Positions 26,209 to 34,895 of a stretch of 64,000 nucleotides of DNA are shown here, in pieces. A model generated the notes under the pieces. The model saw nothing but the letters and a program-made list of their open reading frames with translations. It did no database searches and had not been told where the DNA came from. The stretch is from Methylocystaceae bacterium (GTDB lineage: Bacteria > Pseudomonadota > Alphaproteobacteria > Rhodospirillales > Terasakiellaceae). Position 1 is the stretch's first letter, and each line of letters starts with the position of its first letter. The translations under genes were made by a program, and so were the position numbers. The DNA lies in contig JABXIG010000003.1 in NCBI GenBank assembly GCA_013373205.1, positions 62,001 through 126,000 of the forward strand, in the 5' to 3' direction.

Positions 26209-27797
26209 GCCCGCAGGCGTTCTTCCGGCAAGTTAAAGGGCGGGCGTAATTTATCGGTGGTGCGAACGAGGGCTTTACCGCTAATCAGCTCCGTGCCCAT
26301 TTCAAGAAAGTCTGCAATTTCAGCACGCTTACTAACCCCGAAAAGATAACTTTTTGCATGATGCTGTTGTGTTTCCTTTTGCAAGGATATTAATCCGTCC
26401 GGCGTGATCCCTGAGTGTTCATCAAGGGTGGCAAGGTCAAGGCCAATCCAATCCAGCGATGTGACAGCCGGGATGTCAAAGTGTTTGTCAGAAGAGGGGG
26501 TAAAGGCGATATTGCGCACCATAGGTTTCAGTGTGTCAATGGCTTCTTGCAAATCCTCATCACGCCACAGGCCATCATCCATAATTTCAATGATGAAATA
26601 ACTTTCTCTCAAATGTGGGGTGAATTTCTGGATCATGGCGAGCATGCTCGCCCGTTCTTTAGCGCGAAGGCTGGAAGAATGGACGGGAATGAAAACCGGG
26701 GTAATAATTTCCTTTTCCATCAAGCTAAAAAGTGCGCGTGCCGATTTTTGCAGTAACCAGATATCGATTTTAAGGCGTTGTTCGGCGCTGACGTGTCTGA
26801 CATAGGCCGCATTTCCTTCAAGCAATTTTTCGCCGGGTACACCGTAGGTCAAAATCGCGCGATAGATCGTCAGGGATTGCGATGCCCGGTCCCAGCAAGG
26901 GGCAAAGGTCAGGCCATAACTTGGTTTTTTCTCAACAGTTGAAGGGGCAGGCTTGGCTGGCTTTTGGGGCTCGTCCTCTTTCATGCTGACCCATTGCGGC
27001 CCCTTCTCTTTTTTTGGGGCGGGATGGTTCATTTCCTGCCAGTTCGGGTCGACCTTGCGCGGTGTTTGGCGCACATTTTTCTGCCAGTCTGTATCATGTT
27101 CCTGACTATGGTGTTCATTTTTGATCCAGTCCCCATCGTGATCGACATGCTTGTGCGGGTTTTTTTTCCAGTCAAGCGACAGGTCGGCTTCGGTGATGGT
27201 TTCGGCTTGATCTTTTTCGTGAATAATCGTGGTTCCAGCCTTGGTTTGTCCGGCGACATTTGTGCTATCACCTGCCGATTGACCAGAACGCCCGGCTTTT
27301 TCAAGCTTTTCAATATCAAGCTTGCCATCTGGCCCGATCGCATCTTTGGGATCAACACCCGCCACACGGATCAAGGGGCGTGACGACCCGTCAAACCGTT
27401 CCCCAATAATTTTAAGGCCAAGTTCCTCGGCGATGTCATATGTGCGCGCTGCCCCTTCTAATTCGGGAAGGGTGGGGAAGATCAAGATATAGATTTCCTT
27501 GCTTTGATGTTCCCAACGGTTGCCAACCCCAATTCTTTGGCGCAGAACACTTTCTGCTAAAAGGAAGATTTTAGCTTCGCGTTTGTCCCATGTCTCGCCC
27601 AGAGCTTGATGGAATTCCGTTAAACTGAGGACGAAAATCTTGCCGATGTCTTCGTGGTCATCTTCGCTGACAATATCTTCAATGCTGACGGAAATATCAT
27701 CAGACATAAAGCCATCATCATTGATTTTGACCAGGCCTGATTCCGTCGTCACACCCGATGAAAACAGGGTTTTTGCTTTTTTGATCCAGTTGAACAC
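26205..27797 (-). CDS. Degenerate GGDEF-EAL-like protein
   Basis: This 530-residue soluble protein has three parts. Residues about 50-135 follow a GGDEF-domain pattern (AESVLRQRIGVGNRW... then YILIFPTLPELEGAARTYDI), but the GGDEF motif itself reads SKEIY. A hydrophilic, Trp- and His-rich linker follows (about 160-280) with a repeated WKKNPHKHVDHDGDW-like unit. Residues about 290-525 resemble an EAL domain, with LKIDIWLLQKSARAL, YFIIEIMDDG, LDWIGLDLATLD and ADFLEMGTELISGKAL; EAL itself is replaced by RAI and the metal-ligand acidic residues are mostly missing. It is probably catalytically dead and acts as a c-di-GMP or protein-binding scaffold. The start is GTG with AAAGGCG upstream. Domain reading is by eye. 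Confidence 0.65.
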   Translation of the reverse strand: MFNWIKKAKTLFSSGVTTESGLVKINDDGFMSDDISVSIEDIVSEDDHEDIGKIFVLSLTEFHQALGETWDKREAKIFLLAESVLRQRIGVGNRWEHQSKEIYILIFPTLPELEGAARTYDIAEELGLKIIGERFDGSSRPLIRVAGVDPKDAIGPDGKLDIEKLEKAGRSGQSAGDSTNVAGQTKAGTTIIHEKDQAETITEADLSLDWKKNPHKHVDHDGDWIKNEHHSQEHDTDWQKNVRQTPRKVDPNWQEMNHPAPKKEKGPQWVSMKEDEPQKPAKPAPSTVEKKPSYGLTFAPCWDRASQSLTIYRAILTYGVPGEKLLEGNAAYVRHVSAEQRLKIDIWLLQKSARALFSLMEKEIITPVFIPVHSSSLRAKERASMLAMIQKFTPHLRESYFIIEIMDDGLWRDEDLQEAIDTLKPMVRNIAFTPSSDKHFDIPAVTSLDWIGLDLATLDEHSGITPDGLISLQKETQQHHAKSYLFGVSKRAEIADFLEMGTELISGKALVRTTDKLRPPFNLPEERLRA

Positions 27798-27967
27798 AGC
27801 CGATTTACGCCTTTATTGATTTTCTTGATGTTATTTCTATCAGCTTCTTTCTAGTAACAAAAGAGTGAACACGGCGATCACACAAGATCAAGAAAATGTG
27901 ATACGATTTTTTTGAGAAATGCGCGTAGAAGAATAAGCCTTAGTGTGTGTCATAAGGGGAAGATAGC

Positions 27968-28669
27968 ATGATTGATTTCTCAAAGATCAAGACGGAACGG
28001 CTGGTGAAAATGCGCAAGGCCGCACAAGTGGTGGAAGAATGTCATCGCGTGCTGGCCAAGACCGGGGGTAATATTGTGGCTGATCTGTTAAAAGGTTCTG
28101 ACAGTTTTTATCAGATGACCCATTACCCCGAAGGTGATGTGTATGATTATGATACCCACAGTCAATATTACTATCATGCCCATCGTGAGGGCGAACATGG
28201 TCATTTCCATTTATTCCTGCGCCCCAAAGGTATGCCTAAGGGGGTGAAGCCCAAAGCTGTTACAGATTATGAAAAACCGCAAGCCGCCAATGATGAACTG
28301 AGCCATCTTGTCGCCATTTCTATGGATGCCTATGGGATGGCACAATCGCTCTTTACCACCAACCGCTGGGTGACGGCGGAATATTGGTATGATTGCGAAG
28401 ACGTCATTAAAATGCTGGATTGTTTTGAAATTGATCATGCCAGCCCGTCTTGGCCGACCAATCAATGGGTCGGGGCGATGGTGCAATTATTCTATCCACA
28501 GATTTGTGAGCTGTTGCGTCAACGTGACGCAGTTATGGAGGATTGGATCAATACCCATCCGGACCAGAATGCATTTGAAGACAGGGACATGGAAATCACT
28601 TCCGAGATGCCTTGTAATTATGCAGCACAGATGGATGCGGTTGAGGTGGAATTACAAAAACGTTTGTAA
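27968..28669 (+). CDS. Conserved hypothetical protein with His-rich segment (possibly DUF6969)
   Basis: This 233-residue soluble protein has no membrane segment. Its most striking part is residues about 58-85, with DYDTHSQYYYHAHREGEHGH followed by FHLFLRPKGMP, a cluster of His and Glu spaced like a metal site. A second conserved-looking block is SHLVAISMDAYGMAQSLFTT, followed by NRWVTAEYW and later PSWPTNQWVGAMVQLFYPQI. I believe this matches an uncharacterised family (DUF6969), but I am not certain. AAGGGGAAG precedes the ATG. The ABC exporter gene starts 63 bases downstream on the same strand. Function unknown. Confidence 0.7.
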   Translation: MIDFSKIKTERLVKMRKAAQVVEECHRVLAKTGGNIVADLLKGSDSFYQMTHYPEGDVYDYDTHSQYYYHAHREGEHGHFHLFLRPKGMPKGVKPKAVTDYEKPQAANDELSHLVAISMDAYGMAQSLFTTNRWVTAEYWYDCEDVIKMLDCFEIDHASPSWPTNQWVGAMVQLFYPQICELLRQRDAVMEDWINTHPDQNAFEDRDMEITSEMPCNYAAQMDAVEVELQKRL

Positions 28670-28732
28670 AGACCTGTCATTTGACGCATTTTCCCCTATA
28701 TTCAAGAGATTAGATTTTATTGGATATATTTT

Positions 28733-30592
28733 ATGCGCTCATTATCACAGGATGCCCCCAAATCCACTGGGGCGCGAAACGACTGGAAAACACTAAAAAC
28801 ACTTTTACCTTATCTTTGGCCCAAGGACGCAACGAACTTGCGCATCCGGGTTGTCATTGCCCTGTTGTTACTGGCGGCGGCCAAGGCAACTAATGTGTCG
28901 GTTCCACTGTTTTATAAAGAAGCGGTGGATGCCTTAAGTCTGGATGAAACCACCGGATTGATAGCGGTGCCCATTTTCCTGTTGGTGGCTTACGGGCTTG
29001 CCCGGGTAATGGCGCAGGCTTTTGGGGAATTGCGCGATGCGGTCTTTGCCCGTGTCGCCCAACGTGCCATCCGTGATGTGGCGTTGAAGACTTTTAATCA
29101 TCTGCACCGTCTTGCCCTTCGTTTCCATGTGCAGCGTCAAACGGGGGGATTGACCCGTTCCATTGAACGCGGGACCAAGGGTATTGATTTTCTGTTGAAT
29201 TTCATGCTGTTCAACATCCTGCCGACCTTGCTGGAAATTGTGCTGGTCTGCGGTATTTTATGGGTGATGTATGACTGGACCTTTGCGGTTGTGACGTTTG
29301 CCACCATTGCAGGCTATATCGCCTGGACCCTGATTGTGACGGAATGGCGCATCAAATATCGCCGCCGGATGAACAAAAGTGATAATGAGGCCAATACAAA
29401 GGCCGTGGACTCCCTGTTAAATTTTGAAACGGTCAAATATTTCACCAATGAACAACATGAAGCCAAACGATATGACGTTGCGTTGCGGGCTTTTGAAGAG
29501 GCGTCTGTTCAGTCCAAAGTTAGCTTAAGCCTGTTAAATATTGGACAGGGGGCAATCATTTCTATCGGTCTGATCGCGGTCATGATTATGGCGGGTTATG
29601 GGGTTCAGGATGGCAGCATGACGCTGGGGGATTTTGTGCTGGTGAACAGTTACCTCATGCAGCTTTATATGCCATTAAACTTTTTGGGGTTTGTCTATCG
29701 TGAGATCAAGCAGTCCCTGATCGATATGGAACATATGTTCTCCCTATTAGATCAGGAGGCCGAAATTGCAGACAATGAGGATGCGATTGATCTGCCCGAT
29801 GGTGGCGGTGATGTTGTGTTTGAAAAGGTTTCTTTTTCTTATGATGAACGTCGCCCGATTTTAAAAGGTGTGGATTTTCGCGTTCCTGCGGGTAAAACCT
29901 GCGCGATTGTCGGGTCCAGCGGGGCAGGGAAGTCGACACTTTCCCGGCTATTATTCCGTTTTTATGATGTTTCTGAAGGCGCTGTAAAAATTGATGGAGA
30001 AGATATCCGCGGGATTAAACAAAATAGTCTGCGCCAGAATATAGGCATCGTACCGCAAGATACGGTTCTTTTTAACGATAGCGTTTATTACAATATCGCT
30101 TATGGGCGCCCGGATGCCAGCCCGGCTGAGGTCGAAGAAGCGGCCAAACTCGCACGTATTCATGATTTTATTATGGGTTTACCTGATGGGTATAACACCA
30201 TTGTGGGCGAACGGGGATTAAAGCTATCGGGTGGGGAAAAGCAACGTGTTGCCATTGCGCGCACTATTTTGAAACGTCCACGCATTTTGTTGTTTGATGA
30301 AGCAACCTCGGCACTGGATACCCATACGGAAAAAGAAATTCAGGTGTCCTTGCGCGAAGTTTCAAGCGGCCTGACCACCCTTGTCATTGCGCACCGCTTA
30401 TCTACCGTTGTCGATGCTGATGAAATCATCGTGCTTGATAAAGGGGAGATTGTCCAACGCGGTCATCATGCCGCCCTGTTGGAGAAAGATGGTGCCTATG
30501 CAGCGATGTGGGCTAAACAGCAAGAAGCGGCCATGGCGTTGGAGACATTGGAAAAAGTTGGGGAAGATTTACAGTTGCAGGGAGCTGAATAG
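28733..30592 (+). CDS. Atm1-type ABC exporter (fused permease and ATPase)
   Basis: This half-transporter of the Atm1/HMT1 class has 619 residues. Six membrane helices fill about 35-330, including the family sequence KATNVSVPLFYKEAVDAL and NFETVKYFTNE. The nucleotide-binding domain (about 360-600) has Walker A GSSGAGKS, signature LSGGEKQRVAIAR, Walker B ILLFDEATSALD and the H-loop AHRLST. Mitochondrial Atm1 and alphaproteobacterial Atm1 export glutathione-derived compounds, and some confer heavy-metal tolerance; that role is inferred here from similarity. It may be co-transcribed with the His-rich unknown upstream, which would fit a metal-linked role. Confidence 0.93.
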   Translation: MRSLSQDAPKSTGARNDWKTLKTLLPYLWPKDATNLRIRVVIALLLLAAAKATNVSVPLFYKEAVDALSLDETTGLIAVPIFLLVAYGLARVMAQAFGELRDAVFARVAQRAIRDVALKTFNHLHRLALRFHVQRQTGGLTRSIERGTKGIDFLLNFMLFNILPTLLEIVLVCGILWVMYDWTFAVVTFATIAGYIAWTLIVTEWRIKYRRRMNKSDNEANTKAVDSLLNFETVKYFTNEQHEAKRYDVALRAFEEASVQSKVSLSLLNIGQGAIISIGLIAVMIMAGYGVQDGSMTLGDFVLVNSYLMQLYMPLNFLGFVYREIKQSLIDMEHMFSLLDQEAEIADNEDAIDLPDGGGDVVFEKVSFSYDERRPILKGVDFRVPAGKTCAIVGSSGAGKSTLSRLLFRFYDVSEGAVKIDGEDIRGIKQNSLRQNIGIVPQDTVLFNDSVYYNIAYGRPDASPAEVEEAAKLARIHDFIMGLPDGYNTIVGERGLKLSGGEKQRVAIARTILKRPRILLFDEATSALDTHTEKEIQVSLREVSSGLTTLVIAHRLSTVVDADEIIVLDKGEIVQRGHHAALLEKDGAYAAMWAKQQEAAMALETLEKVGEDLQLQGAE

Positions 30593-30601
30593 GATCAGAC
30601 T

Positions 30602-31285
30602 TTAGACCTTCTGAAAACGCAGTAGGTGTTTTTCTAGTCGCATCCAGACTTGAATAAAGATAAAGGTCAAAAGCAGATAAATCACGCCTGCGGTAAAATA
30701 CATTTCAATCGCCAGATAATTACGTGCAATGATCGTGCGTGTCACGCCGGTCAGGTCAAATAAAGTGATGGTATAAGCCAGCGCGGAGCTTTTCAGCATC
30801 AGGATAATCTCGTTGCCATAAGATGGCAGCGCCATGCGGATGGCACGTGGCAGAACGACCCGACGATAAAGGGTCGCTTTCTTCATACCAATGGCAACCC
30901 CGGCTTCAATCTCGCCATGGGGAATGGCTTGAATAGCACCGCGGAAAATTTCAGCTGTATAGGCGCCTGTATTCAGGGCAAAGACGATCAGCGCGCACCA
31001 GTAAGCCTCGCGCAGGACGGGCCAGAGAAAGCTTTCGCGCACGGCTTCAAACTGGCCTAAGCCATAATAGAACAGGAACAACTGTACCAATAGCGGTGTG
31101 CCGCGAAAGAAATAGGTATAGATCAGCGGTATATTGCGCAGCCACCAGTTTTGCGAACTGCGCATCAATGCGACAGGTGTGGCAATGACAAAGCCCACAA
31201 TGCAGGATATCAGCACAAGTTCAACTGTTAACAAAGCCCCGTCCAGCAGTTTGGGAAGGGCGATAAAGATTTCTTCCCAATTCAT
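30602..31285 (-). CDS. Polar amino acid ABC transporter permease (HisM/ArtM type)
   Basis: This inner-membrane permease has 227 residues and about five helices. The ABC permease EAA loop is AYTAEIFRGAIQAIPHGEIE AGVAIGM-like, spanning about residues 105-135, the coupling point to the ATPase. The YTYFFRGTPLLVQLFL segment is characteristic of the His/Arg/Lys/ornithine class. The start overlaps the stop of the partner permease by four bases. It is the last gene of the four-gene importer operon running from 33622 to 30602. Confidence 0.93.
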   Translation of the reverse strand: MNWEEIFIALPKLLDGALLTVELVLISCIVGFVIATPVALMRSSQNWWLRNIPLIYTYFFRGTPLLVQLFLFYYGLGQFEAVRESFLWPVLREAYWCALIVFALNTGAYTAEIFRGAIQAIPHGEIEAGVAIGMKKATLYRRVVLPRAIRMALPSYGNEIILMLKSSALAYTITLFDLTGVTRTIIARNYLAIEMYFTAGVIYLLLTFIFIQVWMRLEKHLLRFQKV

Positions 31286-31977
31286 GAACTGGCCCTCTTC
31301 ACACCTTTATTGGCCCAGCGTTCCGCATAAATCTGTCCGATCAAAACAATTGAGGTGATGGCCAGATAAATCAAAGCGGCTACAAAGTAAAAAGTGAAAG
31401 GTTCTTTGGTGTTCTGCATGCCGATACGCGCATTCATCATCAATTCGGGTAATGCGATCAAGGAAACAAGCGAGGTATCTTTCAGCAAGACCTGAAACAA
31501 ATTGCCCAAGCCCGGGATCGCCAAACGCATGGCTTGGGGTAAGGTGATGCGCCAAAATATTTTACGCGAGCGAAGGCCGATGGCAACGGCGGCTTCGATC
31601 TGTCCTTTGGGAACCGATAAGATTGCACCACGAAAGACTTCGGTTGCATAGGCTCCAAAAGACAAGGCAAGGGCTGTTACCCCTGCGGCAAAGACGTTAA
31701 TTTCTATATAACCGTCATAGCCAAAGCCTGTTGCAATGCGGTTAATAATGTCTTCCCCGCCAAAATAGACCAGCAAGACGATCAAAATTTCGGGAATGCC
31801 GCGTACCAAGGTGGTGTAACTTTGTCCGACCCCGCGCAAAACCTTGAAGCGCGAGAGTTTTGCGCCTGCGCCCGCCAAGCCAAAGACAAGACCAACCAAC
31901 AACCCGCCAAAAGCGACTTGTACGGTCATCCATGCGCCATAAGCTATCTGTGGGCCAAACCCTTGGAGATCGAACAT
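31282..31977 (-). CDS. Polar amino acid ABC transporter permease (HisQ/ArtQ type)
   Basis: This second permease of the importer has 231 residues. It carries YTTLVRGIPEILIVLLVYFG near the N-terminal third and the EAA-type loop AYATEVFRGAILSVPKGQIE in the middle. It pairs with the product of 30602-31285 to form the membrane channel. It lies 64 bases downstream of the binding-protein gene and overlaps the next permease by four bases. The domain pattern and operon position are those of HisJQMP-like systems. Confidence 0.93.
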   Translation of the reverse strand: MFDLQGFGPQIAYGAWMTVQVAFGGLLVGLVFGLAGAGAKLSRFKVLRGVGQSYTTLVRGIPEILIVLLVYFGGEDIINRIATGFGYDGYIEINVFAAGVTALALSFGAYATEVFRGAILSVPKGQIEAAVAIGLRSRKIFWRITLPQAMRLAIPGLGNLFQVLLKDTSLVSLIALPELMMNARIGMQNTKEPFTFYFVAALIYLAITSIVLIGQIYAERWANKGVKRASS

Positions 31978-32041
31978 TTATTGACTTTCAGATGATGAAA
32001 ACCCCGACCAGCGCCGGGGTTCACATAGATCAGGATCGAGC

Positions 32042-32785
32042 TTAGTAGATTGAGAAGGGAAAGTATTTCGCGTTGATCTTCTCATATGTACCGTTCGCAA
32101 CGATAGCTTTCAGGGCTTCGTTGAACTTCGCACGCAGGTCTTCATCTGATTTGCGGATTGCGATACCGATTTTATCGTTCACATCGATAGCATCACCCAC
32201 AAATTCAAAGTCTTTACCCGCATCAGATCGCAACCAGTCATAAGCCGGCAATTTGTCAGAAACCAGAACGTCTACACGACCAGATGCCAGATCAAGGTAT
32301 GCGTTTTCTTGTGTATCATAGAGTTTAACGTCAACGTCTTTCATGTTGTCCGTTACATAGTTTGCTGCAATTGTTGCGCGTTGTGCCCCAACGGATTTGC
32401 CAGCAAGCTTTGTCGGGTCAATGCCAGAGCCTTTTTTTGCAACCATTGTCAGGTTGTTGGAATAATAAGGGTCCGTGAAGTTGACCGCTTTTTTGCGTTC
32501 TTCCGTGATGGACATAGACGCGACGATGGCATCATATTTCTTTTTGTTCAGACCGATGATGATGGAATCCCATTCCAATGGGGCGACAATTTCGCATTCC
32601 ACTTTCATTTCGGCACATAAAGCATTGGCAATATCAATGTCAAAACCAGTGGCTTTACCGTCTTTATCGATATTGTTGAACGGAGGGTAAGCGCCTTCGG
32701 TACCGATACGGACTTTGTCTGCTGCTTGTGCTGTTGCCACACCCAAGGCCAAAACGCCTGCCAGTGCAATCGCAATTTTCTTCAT
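32042..32785 (-). CDS. Polar amino acid ABC transporter substrate-binding protein (HisJ/ArgT-like)
   Basis: This periplasmic binding protein of family 3 has 247 residues. A signal peptide (MKKIAIALAGVLALGVATAQ, cut after AQA) leads to the core KVRIGTEGAYPPFNNID, followed by GFDIDIANALCAEM, DAIVASMSITEERKK and DLASGRVDVLVSDKLP, matching the lysine/arginine/ornithine/histidine group. A Cys pair (CAEMKVEC) matches the disulphide common in this group. I chose ATG 32785 because GGGAG lies nine bases upstream and the signal peptide then starts cleanly; an extension to 32815 is possible. Basic amino acids are the likely ligands. Confidence 0.93.
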   Translation of the reverse strand: MKKIAIALAGVLALGVATAQAADKVRIGTEGAYPPFNNIDKDGKATGFDIDIANALCAEMKVECEIVAPLEWDSIIIGLNKKKYDAIVASMSITEERKKAVNFTDPYYSNNLTMVAKKGSGIDPTKLAGKSVGAQRATIAANYVTDNMKDVDVKLYDTQENAYLDLASGRVDVLVSDKLPAYDWLRSDAGKDFEFVGDAIDVNDKIGIAIRKSDEDLRAKFNEALKAIVANGTYEKINAKYFPFSIY

Positions 32786-32848
32786 TTTTGTATTCTCCCG
32801 TGACTTGTCTGTCATTTAAAAGTAATCCCTAACCAGCCTGATTTTTAT

Positions 32849-33622
32849 CTAAAGTTCAGTGCTGATAAATTGTTTCATCCGTTCAGATTTCGGATTTTCA
32901 AATACATCTTTGGGCCGGCCAAATTCTTCGACCTGACCTTGATGCAAATACATTACATGCGAGGAAACTTCGCGTGCAAATCCCATTTCGTGGGTCACTA
33001 CCAGCATGGTGCGCCCTTCTTCTGCCAACATCTGCATGACTTTCAAAACCTCGCCGACCAGTTCGGGGTCGAGTGCAGATGTCGGTTCGTCAAATAAAAG
33101 AAGCTCAGGCTCCATCGCCAGCGCGCGTGCAATGGCTGCGCGTTGCTGCTGCCCGCCAGATAGCTGTGATGGATAATGGCCTTTGCGTTCATAAAGTCCA
33201 ACTTTATTGAGCAATTCGGCGGCTTTTTCTGTGGCTTCTTTTTTAGAAATCCCTTTGACCTGAGTAGGGCCTTCGATGATATTTTCCATCAAATCCATAT
33301 GAGCCCACAGGTTAAAGTTTTGAAATACAAAACCAATTTCAGCGCGCAGGCGGGTAATCTGTTTTTTATCAGCTGCGCCCAACTGCCCATCTTTTTCACG
33401 TTTAAGCTTCATGTCTTCGCCGGCCACACGTATGCTGCCTTGTGTGGGGCGTTCCAACAGGTTGAGGCAGCGCAGAAACGTACTTTTACCCGAACCGCTT
33501 GATCCGATGATGGAAATCACATCACCATAATGTGCGGTCAGGGAGATACCTTTCAGCACTTCAAGCGTACCGAATTGTTTGTGGATGTCCGTCACCTCTA
33601 GGGCAGGCGTATCTTTGCTCAT
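32849..33622 (-). CDS. Polar amino acid ABC transporter ATP-binding protein (HisP type)
   Basis: This cytoplasmic ATPase of the importer has 257 residues. Walker A is GSSGSGKS, the Q-loop lies in [12 protein letters not shown], the signature is [15 protein letters not shown], Walker B is [14 protein letters not shown] and the H-loop is VVTHEMGFA. It is the first gene of the operon, ahead of the binding protein and the two permeases, and likely starts from a promoter within 33623-33827. Confidence 0.95.
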   Translation of the reverse strand: MSKDTPALEVTDIHKQFGTLEVLKGISLTAHYGDVISIIGSSGSGKSTFLRCLNLLERPTQGSIRVAGEDMKLKREKDGQLGAADKKQITRLRAEIGFVFQNFNLWAHMDLMENIIEGPTQVKGISKKEATEKAAELLNKVGLYERKGHYPSQLSGGQQQRAAIARALAMEPELLLFDEPTSALDPELVGEVLKVMQMLAEEGRTMLVVTHEMGFAREVSSHVMYLHQGQVEEFGRPKDVFENPKSERMKQFISTEL

Positions 33623-33718
33623 GAGCTCATTTTTATATTTATGTAATTTCGTTACGCTGAACTTTCATTCTTCTTAACCAAGAAGTCAAGAAACTGTCAT
33701 ATCTTTTTGCTTTTCGAA

Positions 33719-33740
33719 ATGAAAAATGTCTATTTTTCAT
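33719..33740. promoter_or_regulatory. Perfect palindrome upstream of the amino acid importer operon
   Basis: ATGAAAAAT (33719-33727) and ATTTTTCAT (33732-33740) form a 9-bp inverted repeat with a four-base centre, about 100 bases upstream of the ATPase start and downstream of the M48 gene. A smaller repeat, GGATAA...TTATCC, lies nearer 33790-33808. They could be an operator or parts of the M48 transcript end. Confidence 0.4.
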
Positions 33741-33827
33741 AAGGATGGAACCGATATTTCAAAAATCGAGAAAGAAAATTTCGTCTTTTGGATAAAAAAA
33801 TCTTATCCGGCATAAGGAATCGAGATT

Positions 33828-34892
33828 TTAAATTTCGCGTTGATGTGAGCAAATGTTCTTCAACATCAGCCAATCTTCCTCACTTAACGCGGGACCACCG
33901 CCTTTTTGGGCAGAAATCATCTCGGCGCGTTCTGCAGACATGGGGTGGGTGGACACCAATTGAAGCACTGATTCAAGGGCGTGGTTTTGTTCATCCAGTT
34001 TTTCAAAGAAATCTGCCAGCCCTTTGGTAGAAATGCCCTCGCGTTTCAAGGCGTTTAGAGCATAAAGATCGGCTTCACGTTCATGGTCACGACTGTAGGA
34101 GGTTTCGGCCATCAGGGCAGCCAGATCAATGACATTGCCACCAGACAGTGCTGTCATCAAAAACGTCAAACTTGCCCCGCGCAGGGCTGCCTGCATGGGG
34201 TGACGGTGATCAACATGACCAAGTTCATGGGCCAAAACGCCAATGACTTCTTCTGCGCTTTGGGCTTTATCGATCAGTCCACGCATAAGGACGACTTCCT
34301 GTCCGGGGGTGGCAAAGGCATTGACCATTTTGTGATCTACAACATAAACCTGAACCTCTTTTGCCTTGTTTGTTCCAATCAGGCGAGCCGTCACTTCCTT
34401 TAATATTTGACTGCTTTTGTCATAATCACAGACTTTCTTGGCCCCGAGCTGGTGGGCGAGCTGAAGGCCAGCACCTTTGAACATATCGCGTTCCCATGAT
34501 ATGGGGACCAGATGAACACCCGCCTGCATGGCAAAGGGTAAAAGAAAATACAATGCCACAGTGCACAGAACTGTACCCAGGCTTAACGTCCAGGCAAGTC
34601 GGTTTTCTTTTTTATAAATTGTGCGCTTAGCCAGGCCGGGTATGATATTGTTTAGCCAGACTTTTGTCTCATCAGCATCCACATGCAATCGGGCCATGCC
34701 CTTTTTCTGGCACGATAAAATAATTGTCTGGCCCGGTTGGACTTTATCGGTTGGCACAATGTCAGCACTGGGCCATGTAGCTAACACCTCTCCCTGATGA
34801 TCTTCAATAATCAACAGCTTGCTGGCAAAGCTTAGATAAGCCGCATGACGTCGTGCGGTTTGCCCATCCATAAACGATGCTGGATATCTCAT
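33828..34892 (-). CDS. Membrane-linked M48-family zinc metallopeptidase
   Basis: This zinc protease has 354 residues. It has a soluble N-terminal domain (about 1-95, beta-rich, resembling the small domain seen in DUF898-linked peptidases), one hydrophobic helix (about 102-124) and a gluzincin M48 domain. The zinc site is HELGH (222-226), and the third ligand is E273 in EREADLYAL. A Cys at 155 lies just before the catalytic region. It starts three bases after the DUF898 membrane gene, and such pairs are common. HtpX/Oma1-like quality control of envelope proteins is the usual role; the target is unknown. Confidence 0.9.
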   Translation of the reverse strand: MRYPASFMDGQTARRHAAYLSFASKLLIIEDHQGEVLATWPSADIVPTDKVQPGQTIILSCQKKGMARLHVDADETKVWLNNIIPGLAKRTIYKKENRLAWTLSLGTVLCTVALYFLLPFAMQAGVHLVPISWERDMFKGAGLQLAHQLGAKKVCDYDKSSQILKEVTARLIGTNKAKEVQVYVVDHKMVNAFATPGQEVVLMRGLIDKAQSAEEVIGVLAHELGHVDHRHPMQAALRGASLTFLMTALSGGNVIDLAALMAETSYSRDHEREADLYALNALKREGISTKGLADFFEKLDEQNHALESVLQLVSTHPMSAERAEMISAQKGGGPALSEEDWLMLKNICSHQREI

Positions 34893-34895
34893 ATT

